Assembly: GCA_905478925.1 (NCBI GenBank)
Contig: CAJQKQ010000026.1
Span: 1-36,276, forward strand
Source of the DNA: an uncultured Verrucomicrobiales bacterium
GTDB taxonomy: Bacteria > Verrucomicrobiota > Verrucomicrobiia > Verrucomicrobiales > Akkermansiaceae
Reading direction: 5' to 3'
DNA length: 36,276 nt
The translations under genes and the position numbers were made by a program. Positions 25,033 through 36,276 of the stretch are shown one piece after another. Below the pieces are notes generated by a model. It made no database searches and was not told the origin of the DNA. It was given only the letters and a program-made list of their open reading frames with translations. Position 1 is the stretch's first letter, and every line of letters begins with the position of its first letter.

Positions 25033-25108
25033 GCGTCAGTAGCTCAATTGGTAGAGCATCGGTCTCCAAAACCGAGGGTTGCGGGTTCAAGTCCCTCCTG
25101 GCGTGCCA
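25033..25108 (+). tRNA. tRNA-Trp (anticodon CCA)
   Basis: Acceptor strand GCGTCAG (25033-25039) pairs with CTGGCGT using two G-U pairs, then a G discriminator and an encoded CCA (25106-25108). The D-arm is GCTC/GAGC, the anticodon stem TCGGT/ACCGA encloses CTCCAAA (anticodon CCA), and the T-loop is TTCAAGT. The T-stem has one C-U mismatch. It directly precedes secE, the classic order. Confidence 0.94.
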
Positions 25109-25132
25109 CCCACCGCTCACTTCCCACTCTGA

Positions 25133-25456
25133 ATGAAATTCCTCGAATACATCAAGCTCGGCGATAGTTGGATCACTTCGGGGATCGTTTACACGGTTCT
25201 CATTGTCCTCCTCATCCTGTTCATCCGTAACCTTTCGCGGATCTCGACGTTTATCGGCGAGGTAAAGGGCGAACTCCGCAAAGCCAGCTGGCCTTGGGAT
25301 TCCGATCCGAAAGCGAAGGGTTTCCGGAAATACAAGGAACTCATCGATTCGACCATCGTGGTGCTGATCGCTGTGATCCTTCTGGCCGGTTTTGTCCAGT
25401 TCTGGGATTTCGTCCAGGTTCTCATCGTCGGTTTCCTCACGGAAATCTTCCGCTAA
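25133..25456 (+). CDS. secE: Preprotein translocase subunit SecE
   Basis: This 107-residue membrane subunit clamps SecY in the Sec translocon. A first hydrophobic segment lies at about 15-33. The conserved amphipathic stretch is FIGEVKGELRKASWPW, with the Trp-Pro hallmark, and the essential membrane helix comes at about 74-100 (STIVVLIAVILLAGFVQF). Two membrane segments, against one in short SecE forms and three in E. coli. It lies between tRNA-Trp and nusG, 29 bases upstream of the latter. Confidence 0.95.
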   Translation: MKFLEYIKLGDSWITSGIVYTVLIVLLILFIRNLSRISTFIGEVKGELRKASWPWDSDPKAKGFRKYKELIDSTIVVLIAVILLAGFVQFWDFVQVLIVGFLTEIFR

Positions 25457-25485
25457 TTTTCCATTTTTCCAAGCCACAGTCTCCC

Positions 25486-26055
25486 ATGCCCAACGCCAAA
25501 GATTACAAAGACCAATGGTATGTCGTCCAAGTCCTTTCGGGCATGGAGGGCAAAGTGCGCGAACGCATCGCCCGCGGGATCATAGCCGAGGAAATGCATG
25601 ATTACATCCGCGAGGTTCTCGTGCCTACCGAGGTAGTTTCCGAAATCAAGCGCGGCAAGAAAACCGAAACCAAGAAGAAATTCTTCCCCGGTTATATCAT
25701 CGTCAACATGTATCTCGCCACCGAGGACAACCAGCTGGTCGAAAAGACTTGGTTCTTCATCAAGGAGTTGGATGGCGTGATCGGCTTCGCCGGCACCAAG
25801 GATCGCCCGGCACCCATGCGACAGCGTGAGGTTGACGCGATGCTTTCCCAGATCCAGGAACGCGAGGAAACCGTCCGCCCCGCAATCACCTTCGAAGTCG
25901 GCGATACCGTCAAGGTTGCCGATGGCCCTTTCCAATCACAGAATGGCGTGGTCGAGGAAATCGACCCCGAACGCGGTAAGCTCCGCGTCGCCGTCGATAT
26001 TTTCGGACGCACCACTCCGGTCGAACTCGAATACTGGCAGGTCGAGCGCGAGTAA
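25486..26055 (+). CDS. nusG: Transcription termination/antitermination factor NusG
   Basis: This 189-residue factor binds RNA polymerase, suppresses pausing and links to ribosomes or Rho. The NGN domain begins QWYVVQVLSGMEGKVRERI, with the polymerase-contact segment KKFFPGYIIVNM near 63-74. A C-terminal KOW domain follows (FEVGDTVKVADGPFQSQNGVVEEID). The ATG at 25486 (MPNAKDYKDQWY) gives normal length; longer frames overlap secE. Usual place between secE and rplK. Confidence 0.96.
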   Translation: MPNAKDYKDQWYVVQVLSGMEGKVRERIARGIIAEEMHDYIREVLVPTEVVSEIKRGKKTETKKKFFPGYIIVNMYLATEDNQLVEKTWFFIKELDGVIGFAGTKDRPAPMRQREVDAMLSQIQEREETVRPAITFEVGDTVKVADGPFQSQNGVVEEIDPERGKLRVAVDIFGRTTPVELEYWQVERE

Positions 26056-26109
26056 GAGTCCATCTCAGTTTTTCAGCATTTCAGTTTTCAGCATTTACCA
26101 AATAACATT

Positions 26110-26538
26110 ATGGCCAAGGAAGTCACAAAAATCATCAAACTCCAGATCCAAGCTGGAGCCGCCAACCCATCACCACCGGTCGGTCCCGCCCTCGGTCAGG
26201 CAGGGGTCAACATCATGGCCTTCTGCAAGGAGTTCAACGCCTCCACGCAGTCACAGTCCGGTGATGTGCTCCCTTGTGTGATCTCTGTCTACAAAGACAA
26301 GTCCTTCACTTTCGTTACCAAGCGTCCGCCAGCAGGCAACCTCCTGAAAAAGGCGGCCGGCCTCGCATCCGGATCCGGTGAGCCAAACAAGAAAAAAGTG
26401 GGCAAGATCACCAAGGCGAAGCTCATGGAAGTCGTCAACATCAAGATGCCCGACCTCAATACCAAGGATCCCGAGGCCGCCGCCCGAATTCTGGCTGGTA
26501 CCGCTCGCCAGATGGGCCTTGAGGTCGAAGGCATGTAA
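26110..26538 (+). CDS. rplK: Large-subunit ribosomal protein L11
   Basis: This 142-residue L11 of the GTPase-associated centre begins with the conserved [21 protein letters not shown] and [13 protein letters not shown]. The rRNA-binding C-terminal domain has [20 protein letters not shown] and [18 protein letters not shown]. The 54-base spacer to nusG holds a direct repeat of TTTTCAGCATTT. First ribosomal-protein gene of the block. Confidence 0.97.
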   Translation: MAKEVTKIIKLQIQAGAANPSPPVGPALGQAGVNIMAFCKEFNASTQSQSGDVLPCVISVYKDKSFTFVTKRPPAGNLLKKAAGLASGSGEPNKKKVGKITKAKLMEVVNIKMPDLNTKDPEAAARILAGTARQMGLEVEGM

Positions 26539-26625
26539 GCAATCTCCGCTCTGCCTCAAAACAGGGCACCCCGCAAGAGGGTGGGTACCAACCCCATCCG
26601 CTATCACTGCAAACCAACAAAAATA

Positions 26626-27336
26626 ATGTCAAAACTACGCAGCAAACGCTACCGGAAAGCCGCCGAACAGGTGGGCACCGATAAGTCCTACTCGCTCTCG
26701 GATGCCATCAGCACCGTGAAGAAACTCCCGGCACCGAAATTCGTGCCGACCGTGACCCTCTCCTTCCGCCTTGGTGTCGACCCTCGGAAGAGCGACCAGA
26801 TGGTTCGCGGTTCCGTCTCGCTTCCGCACGGAACGGGCAAGAACGTCCGCGTCGTCGTCTTCGCCCAGGGTGCCGCCGCAGAGGCCGCCACCGCAGCCGG
26901 TGCCGAGCACGTCGGATACGAGGATCTCATCAAGAAAGTCCAAGAGGGCTTCGTTGACTTTGATTCAGCAATCGCCACTCCCGATGCCATGGCTGAAGTT
27001 CGCAAGATCGCCCGTGTCCTCGGACCGCGCGGCCTGATGCCGAACCCGAAGACCGGAACTGTCACCGACGACGTCGCGAAAGCCGTCAAGGAAGTCAAGG
27101 CTGGCCGGATCGACTTCAAGCTCGACAAAAACGGTAATATCTCCGGCGCAATCGGAAAGGCCGATTTTGACGACAAACAGCTCGAGGAAAACGCCAGTGC
27201 GTTTATCGAAAGCGTCGTCCGCGCAAAGCCCGCTTCAGCAAAAGGAAATTTCGTCCTGACGGTGACCCTAGCTGCCTCCATGCTTCCCGGTTTGCCCCTC
27301 GAAGCCTCCACCTACGCTGCAAAAGCGACCGCATAA
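26626..27336 (+). CDS. rplA: Large-subunit ribosomal protein L1
   Basis: This 236-residue L1 forms the mobile stalk at the tRNA exit site and in many bacteria represses its own operon. Family marks are SKRYRKAAEQV, VTLSFRLGVDPRKSDQMVRGSVSLPHGTGK, LGPRGLMPNPKTGTVT and GRIDFKLDKNGNI. The ATG at 26626 follows an 87-base spacer that holds a hairpin resembling the post-tuf terminator. A longer in-frame start lies in that spacer and is rejected on length. Confidence 0.97.
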   Translation: MSKLRSKRYRKAAEQVGTDKSYSLSDAISTVKKLPAPKFVPTVTLSFRLGVDPRKSDQMVRGSVSLPHGTGKNVRVVVFAQGAAAEAATAAGAEHVGYEDLIKKVQEGFVDFDSAIATPDAMAEVRKIARVLGPRGLMPNPKTGTVTDDVAKAVKEVKAGRIDFKLDKNGNISGAIGKADFDDKQLEENASAFIESVVRAKPASAKGNFVLTVTLAASMLPGLPLEASTYAAKATA

Positions 27337-27354
27337 CCCCAGCAAGCAACGAAA

Positions 27355-27891
27355 ATGAATCCTGATAAACAAATCATCATCAACGGGCTGCTGGCGCGCG
27401 TCAACGACTCCCCATACGTCATCGTCATCGATTACACCGGGCTGACCGTTCCCGAGTTCAGCGAACTCCGCAATCGCCTCGACGACAGCGGCGCAAAGTG
27501 CACCGTCGCGAAAAACAGTTACATGCGCAAAGCGCTTTCCGAAGCGGGTCTTCCCGACGTCGGAGCGGAACTCGTTGGTCAGACGGCATTCGTCACCGGC
27601 GACGCCGAAGTGTTTTCCGCAGCAAAGGTTCTCAAGAATTTCGAAAAGGAATTCAAGAAGCCTGAAATGAAGGTCGGGATACTCGGTGAGGACATCCTCG
27701 ACAGCGCCAAGCTCAAGGTGATCGCCGATATCCCATCACGGGATGCGGTTCTTTCCCAGTTGCTTGGTCTCATCAGCGAGCCTGCGACACGCATCGCCCG
27801 CATCCTACTCGAGAAATTCGATCCGGAGCGCGAAGAATACAAACCGGCGGACGCGGAAGCATCCGAAGAAGAAGCACCTGCTGCCGAATAA
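27355..27891 (+). CDS. rplJ: Large-subunit ribosomal protein L10
   Basis: This 178-residue L10 anchors L7/L12 dimers to the ribosome. The N-terminal domain contains VIVIDYTGLTVPEFSELRNRL and KCTVAKNSYMRKAL, and the C-terminal helix (PATRIARILLEKFD) binds L7/L12. An acidic Glu/Ala tail ends in APAAE. The spacer to rplA is only 18 bases, too short for the L10-binding leader that many bacteria carry here; structure instead lies between rplJ and rplL. Confidence 0.95.
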   Translation: MNPDKQIIINGLLARVNDSPYVIVIDYTGLTVPEFSELRNRLDDSGAKCTVAKNSYMRKALSEAGLPDVGAELVGQTAFVTGDAEVFSAAKVLKNFEKEFKKPEMKVGILGEDILDSAKLKVIADIPSRDAVLSQLLGLISEPATRIARILLEKFDPEREEYKPADAEASEEEAPAAE

Positions 27892-27953
27892 CAAACAATC
27901 TGAATGGAAGGCTTGTCGCGTCTCCACGCAATGGCCGGATTAACAATGGTACC

Positions 27954-28008
27954 TCGTCGGTTTCCCAGCAGGGAAATTGAAATCTCCGGGAGCTCCCGGA
28001 GGCGACGA
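27954..28008 (+). promoter_or_regulatory. Predicted three-way RNA junction between rplJ and rplL
   Basis: An outer stem TCGTCG/CGACGA (27954-27959 with 28003-28008) encloses two hairpins: TTTCCC/GGGAAA with loop AGCA (27961-27976), and CTCCGGG/CCCGGAG with loop AGCT (27984-28001). The rplL ribosome-binding site (AAAGGAG) begins about 8 bases after the outer stem. Such a compact fold directly ahead of L7/L12, the protein needed in several copies, suggests translational or stability control. Confidence 0.55.
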
Positions 28009-28028
28009 CACCGCAAAGGAGAAAATAC

Positions 28029-28403
28029 ATGTCAAATATTGCAAACCTCGTAGAAGAACTCGGCAAGCTCACCGTCCTGGAAGCTGTCGACCTCGTTAAA
28101 CAACTCGAAGAAACCTGGGGCGTCTCTGCCGCAGCAGCTGTCTCCGCCGGTCCTGCCGCCGCTGGCCCTGCTGAAGCCGCCGAAGAGAAAACCGAATTCG
28201 ACGTCGTGATCACCGCGTGTGGTCCGACCAAGATCGCCGTCATCAAGGCGGTTCGTGAAGTCGCTCCCGGCCTCGGCCTCGCCGACGCGAAGAAACTCGT
28301 CGAATCCGCCCCTGCCAATATCCTCGAGGGTGTTAGCAAGGACGCCGCCGAAGAAGCCAAGACGAAACTCGAAGCCGCCGGCGCTACAATCGAACTCAAG
28401 TAA
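28029..28403 (+). CDS. rplL: Large-subunit ribosomal protein L7/L12
   Basis: This 124-residue stalk protein recruits translation GTPases. The N-terminal dimer domain (residues 1-35, [19 protein letters not shown]) joins through an Ala/Pro hinge ([14 protein letters not shown]) to the globular C-terminal domain. That domain carries the conserved [32 protein letters not shown] and AGATIELK segments. A good Shine-Dalgarno sequence (AAAGGAG) lies 7 bases upstream, one of the clearest in the block and fitting its high demand. Confidence 0.97.
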   Translation: MSNIANLVEELGKLTVLEAVDLVKQLEETWGVSAAAAVSAGPAAAGPAEAAEEKTEFDVVITACGPTKIAVIKAVREVAPGLGLADAKKLVESAPANILEGVSKDAAEEAKTKLEAAGATIELK

Positions 28404-28420
28404 TTCGTAACGGAATTTCA

Positions 28421-28448
28421 CCCGGAGCGGAATTCTTTCCGCTCCGGG
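28421..28448 (+). terminator. Strong hairpin (attenuator or processing site) between rplL and rpoB
   Basis: CCCGGAGCGGAA and TTCCGCTCCGGG pair perfectly over 12 bases around a TTCT loop, 18 bases after rplL. It is followed by pyrimidine-rich sequence but no clean T-run. In many bacteria the rplL-rpoB gap holds a partial terminator or an RNase III site that lowers polymerase expression relative to ribosomal proteins; this is the likely role. Confidence 0.65.
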
Positions 28449-28571
28449 CACTTCCTCCCTCAGATCCCATTTTGCAAACTCGCAACCGACGCGTGATACT
28501 ACACAACTCCGCAGTGTTACGCGCCGCTTTCGTTAATTTGCTCTCTCCGTCCATCTCCTGAATCCAATTCC

Positions 28572-28595
28572 GCCCGGGCTTTTAAAGGTCCGGGC
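28572..28595 (+). promoter_or_regulatory. Second hairpin in the rpoB leader
   Basis: GCCCGG (28572-28577) pairs with CCGGGC (28590-28595) around 12 bases including TTTTAAA, 30 bases before the rpoB start. Together with the upstream hairpin it gives the 222-base rplL-rpoB gap two structured elements. An imperfect inverted repeat (GCGTGATACT with AGTGTTACGC) lies between them at about 28491-28525. Confidence 0.4.
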
Positions 28596-28625
28596 TCAAA
28601 CTCGTAACACAACCACCGCATCACC

Positions 28626-32573
<3,948 letters not shown>

Positions 32574-32618
32574 TCCTTTAACGCGAAACCAACCCCACAT
32601 CCCGAACTACCATCTATC

Positions 32619-35600
32619 ATGAGTGTCGATAACAACCTTCGCGAAATCTTTGGCGTGGACGACCGTCCGGAAGCCTTTGACCAGGTATCCATCACCGTGG
32701 CCTCGCCGGAAATCATCCGGTCTTGGTCCAAGGGTGAGGTGAAAAACCCCGAGACGATCAACTACCGTACCTTCAAACCGGAAAAGGGCGGCCTTTTCTG
32801 CGAGCGCATCTTCGGACCCACAAGGGACTGGGAATGCGCCTGTGGAAAATACAAGCGCATCAAGCACAAGGGCGTTGTCTGCGACCGCTGCGGCGTCGAG
32901 GTGACCCTGAGTCGCGTTCGCCGCGAGCGCATGGGACACATCGAGCTTGCTGTGCCAGTTTCCCATATCTGGTTCTACAAGTGCATGCCTTCCCGCATCG
33001 GCCTGATGCTCGACATGAGCGCCCGCCAACTTGAGCGCGTAATCTATTACGAGGATTACGTTGTCACCGACCAAGGCAACACCGCCCTCGAGATCGGCCA
33101 GCTCCTCACCGAAGTGGAAATCCGCGAAGCGGAAGACACATACGGCGACGGATCCTTCAAGGCCATGATGGGCGCAGAAGCGATCATGGAGCTGCTCAAG
33201 CAGATCGACCTCGCGACACTCGCTGTCGAGCTCGAGGAGGAACTCGGAACCACCAAGTCCAAGCAGAACAAGAAGAAGCTCTCCAAGCGTCTCAAGATCA
33301 CCCAGGGCTTCGCGGCATCCAAGACGCGCCCTGAGTGGATGGTTCAGCTGGTGCTTCCGGTTATTCCGCCGGATCTGCGTCCTCTCGTGCCTCTCGAAGG
33401 CGGCCGTTTCGCCACCTCCGACCTGAACGACCTCTACCGTCGCGTTATCAACCGCAACAACCGACTCAAGAACCTGCTCCTTCTCAAGACTCCGGAAGTC
33501 ATTATCCGGAACGAGAAGCGCATGCTCCAGGAGGCCGTTGACGCGCTCTTCGACAACGGCCGCCACGGTCGTGCCGTCACTGGCGCAGGCAACCGCCCGC
33601 TCAAATCGCTCAGCGACATGCTCAAGGGCAAAGGCGGTCGTTTCCGCCAGAACCTTCTCGGCAAGCGGGTCGACTACTCCGGCCGCTCCGTCATCGTTGT
33701 TGGTCCCGACCTCAAGCTCGGCCAGTGCGGTCTTCCGAAGAAGATGGCACTCACCTTGTTCGAGCCGTTCATCATCCGTCGCCTGAAAGAACTCGGCTAC
33801 TGCCACACGGTTCGTTCGGCCAAGAAGATGATCGACCGCAAGACCACTGAAGTCTGGGATATCCTCGCGGAAGTCACCAAGGGTCACCCTATCCTTCTGA
33901 ACCGCGCTCCGACGCTTCACCGCCTCTCCATCCAGGCCTTCGAGCCGAAGCTGATCGAGGGCTCCGCCATCCGTGTCCACCCACTCGTTTGCACCGCCTA
34001 CAATGCGGACTTCGACGGCGACCAGATGGCTGTCCATGTTCCTCTTTCCATTGAGGCGCAGTTGGAGTGTCGCCAGCTGATGCTTGCTCCAAACAACATC
34101 TTCTCGCCTGCATCCGGGCGCCCGATCACGGTTCCTTCGCAGGACATCATTCTCGGCACCTACTACCTCACCTGGGCTGGCATTCGCACCCAGGCGGATC
34201 GAGACAAGCAGGAGCACCTTCCGCTCTTCGAAAACTCCTCGGAAGTCGAATTTGCCATCGCATCTCGGAAAATCGATTACCATTCCTGGATCCGTATCCG
34301 CAACCAAGACTTCGGCAAGGATACCCCGTATGGTGAAAGCGATCTCCGCATCATTGAAACCACCCCGGGTCGTGTCCGTTTTAACGAAATCTGGCCGGTT
34401 GAAATGGGTTTCTACAACAAGACCGTCGGTAAGAAACAGATCGGTGACATCATCTGGCGCTGTACACAGGTTTCCGGCAAGAAGAAGACCGTCGAAGTTC
34501 TCGACGAACTCAAGACCCTCGGATTCAAAGAAGCGATGCGTTCCGGTATTTCCATCGGAATCATCGACATGCTCATCCCGGAAGAAAAGCCGGAGGTCAT
34601 CGCCAAGGCTTACGCCGAGGTGGAAAAAGTCACCAAGCAATACCGCAACGGTGTCATCACCAACGGCGAACGCTACCAGAAGGTCGTGGACGTTTGGACC
34701 CACGCTACCGACACCATCGCCAACGCGCTCTACCGCAAGATCGAGCACAACGAAGGCAAGAAGAAGGCATCGCCTCTCTTCATGATGGTCGATTCCGGTG
34801 CGCGGGGTAACAAATCCCAGATCAAGCAGCTCGGCGGCATGCGCGGACTGATGGCCAAGCCTTCCGGCGAAATCATCGAACGTCCGATTATCTCGAACTT
34901 CCGCGAAGGTCTCTCGGTGCTGGAGTATTTCATCTCCACTCACGGAGCTCGCAAGGGTCTCTCCGACACCGCGCTGAAGACCGCGGACTCCGGATACATG
35001 ACCCGCAAGCTCGTTGACGTCGCCCAGGATGTGATTGTTTTCCAACAGGACTGCAACACCGCCAACGGAATCGCCGTCGAGGCGATCTACGACGGCGACG
35101 AGGAGGTAGCCTCGCTTTCCACCCGCACCTACGGTCGTGTCTCTTGCGAGAAGGTCAAGGATCCGGTCTCCGGCAAGGTCATCGTAAAAGTCGATGATGT
35201 CATCTCCGAGTCCCAGGCGAATGCGCTTGAGAAGATCGGCCACGAGAAGCTTAAGATTCGTTCCGTTCTCACCTGTGAGGCGGACCGCGGTTGCTGCGCA
35301 AACTGCTATGGCCTCAACCTCGCGACCGGCCTGCCGGTCAAGATCGGTGAGGCGGTCGGCATCATCGCGGCACAATCCATTGGCGAGCCGGGAACCCAGC
35401 TCACGATGCGTACATTCCACGTTGGTGGTGTTGCCTCGGCAACGTTCAAACAGCCTATCATCAAGGCGAAGAATGGCGGTCGCATGGTCTACAAGGATCT
35501 CCGTGTTGTTCAGGACTCCGATGACAACTGGGTCGTTCTAAATAAGAACGGCTCGATCTCCATCCGCGACAAGGGAGGGCTCGAACTCGAAAGCCACAGC

Positions 35601-36276
35601 ATCATCATCGGTTCCGTTATCAAAGTGAAGGACGGCGAGGACGCCAAGAAGAACGATACCATCGTCGAATGGGATCCATACAACGTGCCGATTCTCACCG
35701 AGAAGCCGGGCAAGGTGGAGTTCCGCGACATGATACTCGGTATCACCGTCGCCTCCGAGGTCGATAAGGAAACCGGCAAGAAGGGGACTATGGTCACCGA
35801 GCACAAGGAGGATCTCCATCCCCAGGTGTGCATCACCGATCCGAAATCGGGCGAAGTCATCATCAGCTACTCGATTCCGGTCGGCGCCCACCTTTCCGTC
35901 AAGGAAGGCCAGAAGGTCTCGGGAGGAACGCAGCTCGCGAAGACTCCACGAAAGGTAGCTCGCACCAAGGATATCACCGGTGGTCTTCCTCGAGTCGCCG
36001 AGCTTTTCGAAGCCCGCAAACCGAAGGAATCCTGTGTTATCGCCAAAATCGAAGGGGATGTCTCCTTCGGTGGAAACGTCCGTGGCAAGAAGAAGGTCAT
36101 CGTCACCGATCCGGAAACGGGCGAAGGCGTCGATCACCTTGTCCCGATGGGCAAACACATCGTTGTTGCCGAAGGCGACCGCGTGAAACACGGCGACCAG
36201 ATCACGGAAGGACCTGTTTCCCCGGATGACCTTCTGGAAGCTTGCGGAGCCACCGAACTCCAGGAACACCTGGTCA
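32619..36276 (+). CDS. rpoC: DNA-directed RNA polymerase subunit beta' (3' end outside window)
   Basis: The first 1219 codons are visible and the gene runs off the window. The N-terminal zinc site uses Cys73, Cys75, Cys88 and Cys91. The catalytic NADFDGDQM motif is at 462-470, holding the three Asp that bind the active-site magnesium. The second zinc site includes Cys886, Cys893 and Cys896 plus an upstream Cys in QQDCNTANG. The trigger-loop region follows at [17 protein letters not shown]. The start at ATG 32619 ([12 protein letters not shown]) gives a normal N-terminus. No frame lesion is seen in the visible part. Confidence 0.98.
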   Translation, partial: MSVDNNLREIFGVDDRPEAFDQVSITVASPEIIRSWSKGEVKNPETINYRTFKPEKGGLFCERIFGPTRDWECACGKYKRIKHKGVVCDRCGVEVTLSRVRRERMGHIELAVPVSHIWFYKCMPSRIGLMLDMSARQLERVIYYEDYVVTDQGNTALEIGQLLTEVEIREAEDTYGDGSFKAMMGAEAIMELLKQIDLATLAVELEEELGTTKSKQNKKKLSKRLKITQGFAASKTRPEWMVQLVLPVIPPDLRPLVPLEGGRFATSDLNDLYRRVINRNNRLKNLLLLKTPEVIIRNEKRMLQEAVDALFDNGRHGRAVTGAGNRPLKSLSDMLKGKGGRFRQNLLGKRVDYSGRSVIVVGPDLKLGQCGLPKKMALTLFEPFIIRRLKELGYCHTVRSAKKMIDRKTTEVWDILAEVTKGHPILLNRAPTLHRLSIQAFEPKLIEGSAIRVHPLVCTAYNADFDGDQMAVHVPLSIEAQLECRQLMLAPNNIFSPASGRPITVPSQDIILGTYYLTWAGIRTQADRDKQEHLPLFENSSEVEFAIASRKIDYHSWIRIRNQDFGKDTPYGESDLRIIETTPGRVRFNEIWPVEMGFYNKTVGKKQIGDIIWRCTQVSGKKKTVEVLDELKTLGFKEAMRSGISIGIIDMLIPEEKPEVIAKAYAEVEKVTKQYRNGVITNGERYQKVVDVWTHATDTIANALYRKIEHNEGKKKASPLFMMVDSGARGNKSQIKQLGGMRGLMAKPSGEIIERPIISNFREGLSVLEYFISTHGARKGLSDTALKTADSGYMTRKLVDVAQDVIVFQQDCNTANGIAVEAIYDGDEEVASLSTRTYGRVSCEKVKDPVSGKVIVKVDDVISESQANALEKIGHEKLKIRSVLTCEADRGCCANCYGLNLATGLPVKIGEAVGIIAAQSIGEPGTQLTMRTFHVGGVASATFKQPIIKAKNGGRMVYKDLRVVQDSDDNWVVLNKNGSISIRDKGGLELESHSIIIGSVIKVKDGEDAKKNDTIVEWDPYNVPILTEKPGKVEFRDMILGITVASEVDKETGKKGTMVTEHKEDLHPQVCITDPKSGEVIISYSIPVGAHLSVKEGQKVSGGTQLAKTPRKVARTKDITGGLPRVAELFEARKPKESCVIAKIEGDVSFGGNVRGKKKVIVTDPETGEGVDHLVPMGKHIVVAEGDRVKHGDQITEGPVSPDDLLEACGATELQEHLV

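Noticed and set aside
32607..35420. A 937-codon open frame on the minus strand across rpoC
   Set aside because: It is a by-product of codon bias in a highly conserved gene; the + strand reading is unmistakably rpoC with all motifs.

Overview
The window looks like a chromosomal segment of a Verrucomicrobia-type bacterium, probably order Verrucomicrobiales. This is inferred from protein style and gene order, not from an rRNA gene. Coding is dense and GC-rich on both strands. The right third holds the conserved block tRNA-Thr, tuf, tRNA-Trp, secE, nusG, rplK, rplA, rplJ, rplL, rpoB, rpoC, with rpoC cut off by the window end.

Region 1 (1-4950) is a metal-uptake operon on the + strand. It encodes a ZnuA-like binding protein, a small unknown protein, an ATPase with a His-rich start, a membrane permease and a His/Asp-rich outer-membrane barrel protein carrying a (Asp-Asp-His)14 tract. 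A 10-1-10 palindrome just upstream is a candidate site for a Fur-family (Zur) repressor. The first ~500 bases hold no convincing gene.

Region 2 (5026-10950) is a minus-strand cluster read toward region 1. In transcription order it has an unknown 200-residue protein, a MerC-like membrane protein, two unknown small proteins, a divergent COG0523 (CobW-type) GTPase, a broken CzcO/ArsO-like flavoprotein, a remnant of an ACR3/bile-acid-symporter-type permease and a canonical COG0523 GTPase of the ZigA/YciC kind. A strong inverted repeat with three copies of AGTTGYGT covers its promoter region. The two regions converge on a nested inverted repeat (5026-5106) and together look like zinc-scarcity or metal-homeostasis functions. 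The flavoprotein and permease appear to be decaying.

Region 3 (11042-15706) is housekeeping: an RsmB/NOP-type RNA methyltransferase, an RlmI-type rRNA methyltransferase, argJ, a DUF3820-like protein and a VOC (glyoxalase-like) protein. Two of its intergenic gaps carry AT-rich inverted repeats built alike.

Region 4 (15710-23404) contains an intact HtrA-like protease and, overlapping it, a paralogue that has lost catalytic His and Ser and carries its PDZ domain inside the protease fold. After these come a sigma-54 activator whose receiver domain lacks the phosphorylatable Asp, a collapsed relic that looks like uracil phosphoribosyltransferase, a large secreted repeat protein and a YmdB-type phosphoesterase.

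Region 5 (23467-36276) is the translation/transcription block. It includes a recognisable stable-RNA-type promoter, two tRNAs, terminator or attenuator hairpins, and an unusual predicted three-way RNA junction between rplJ and rplL.
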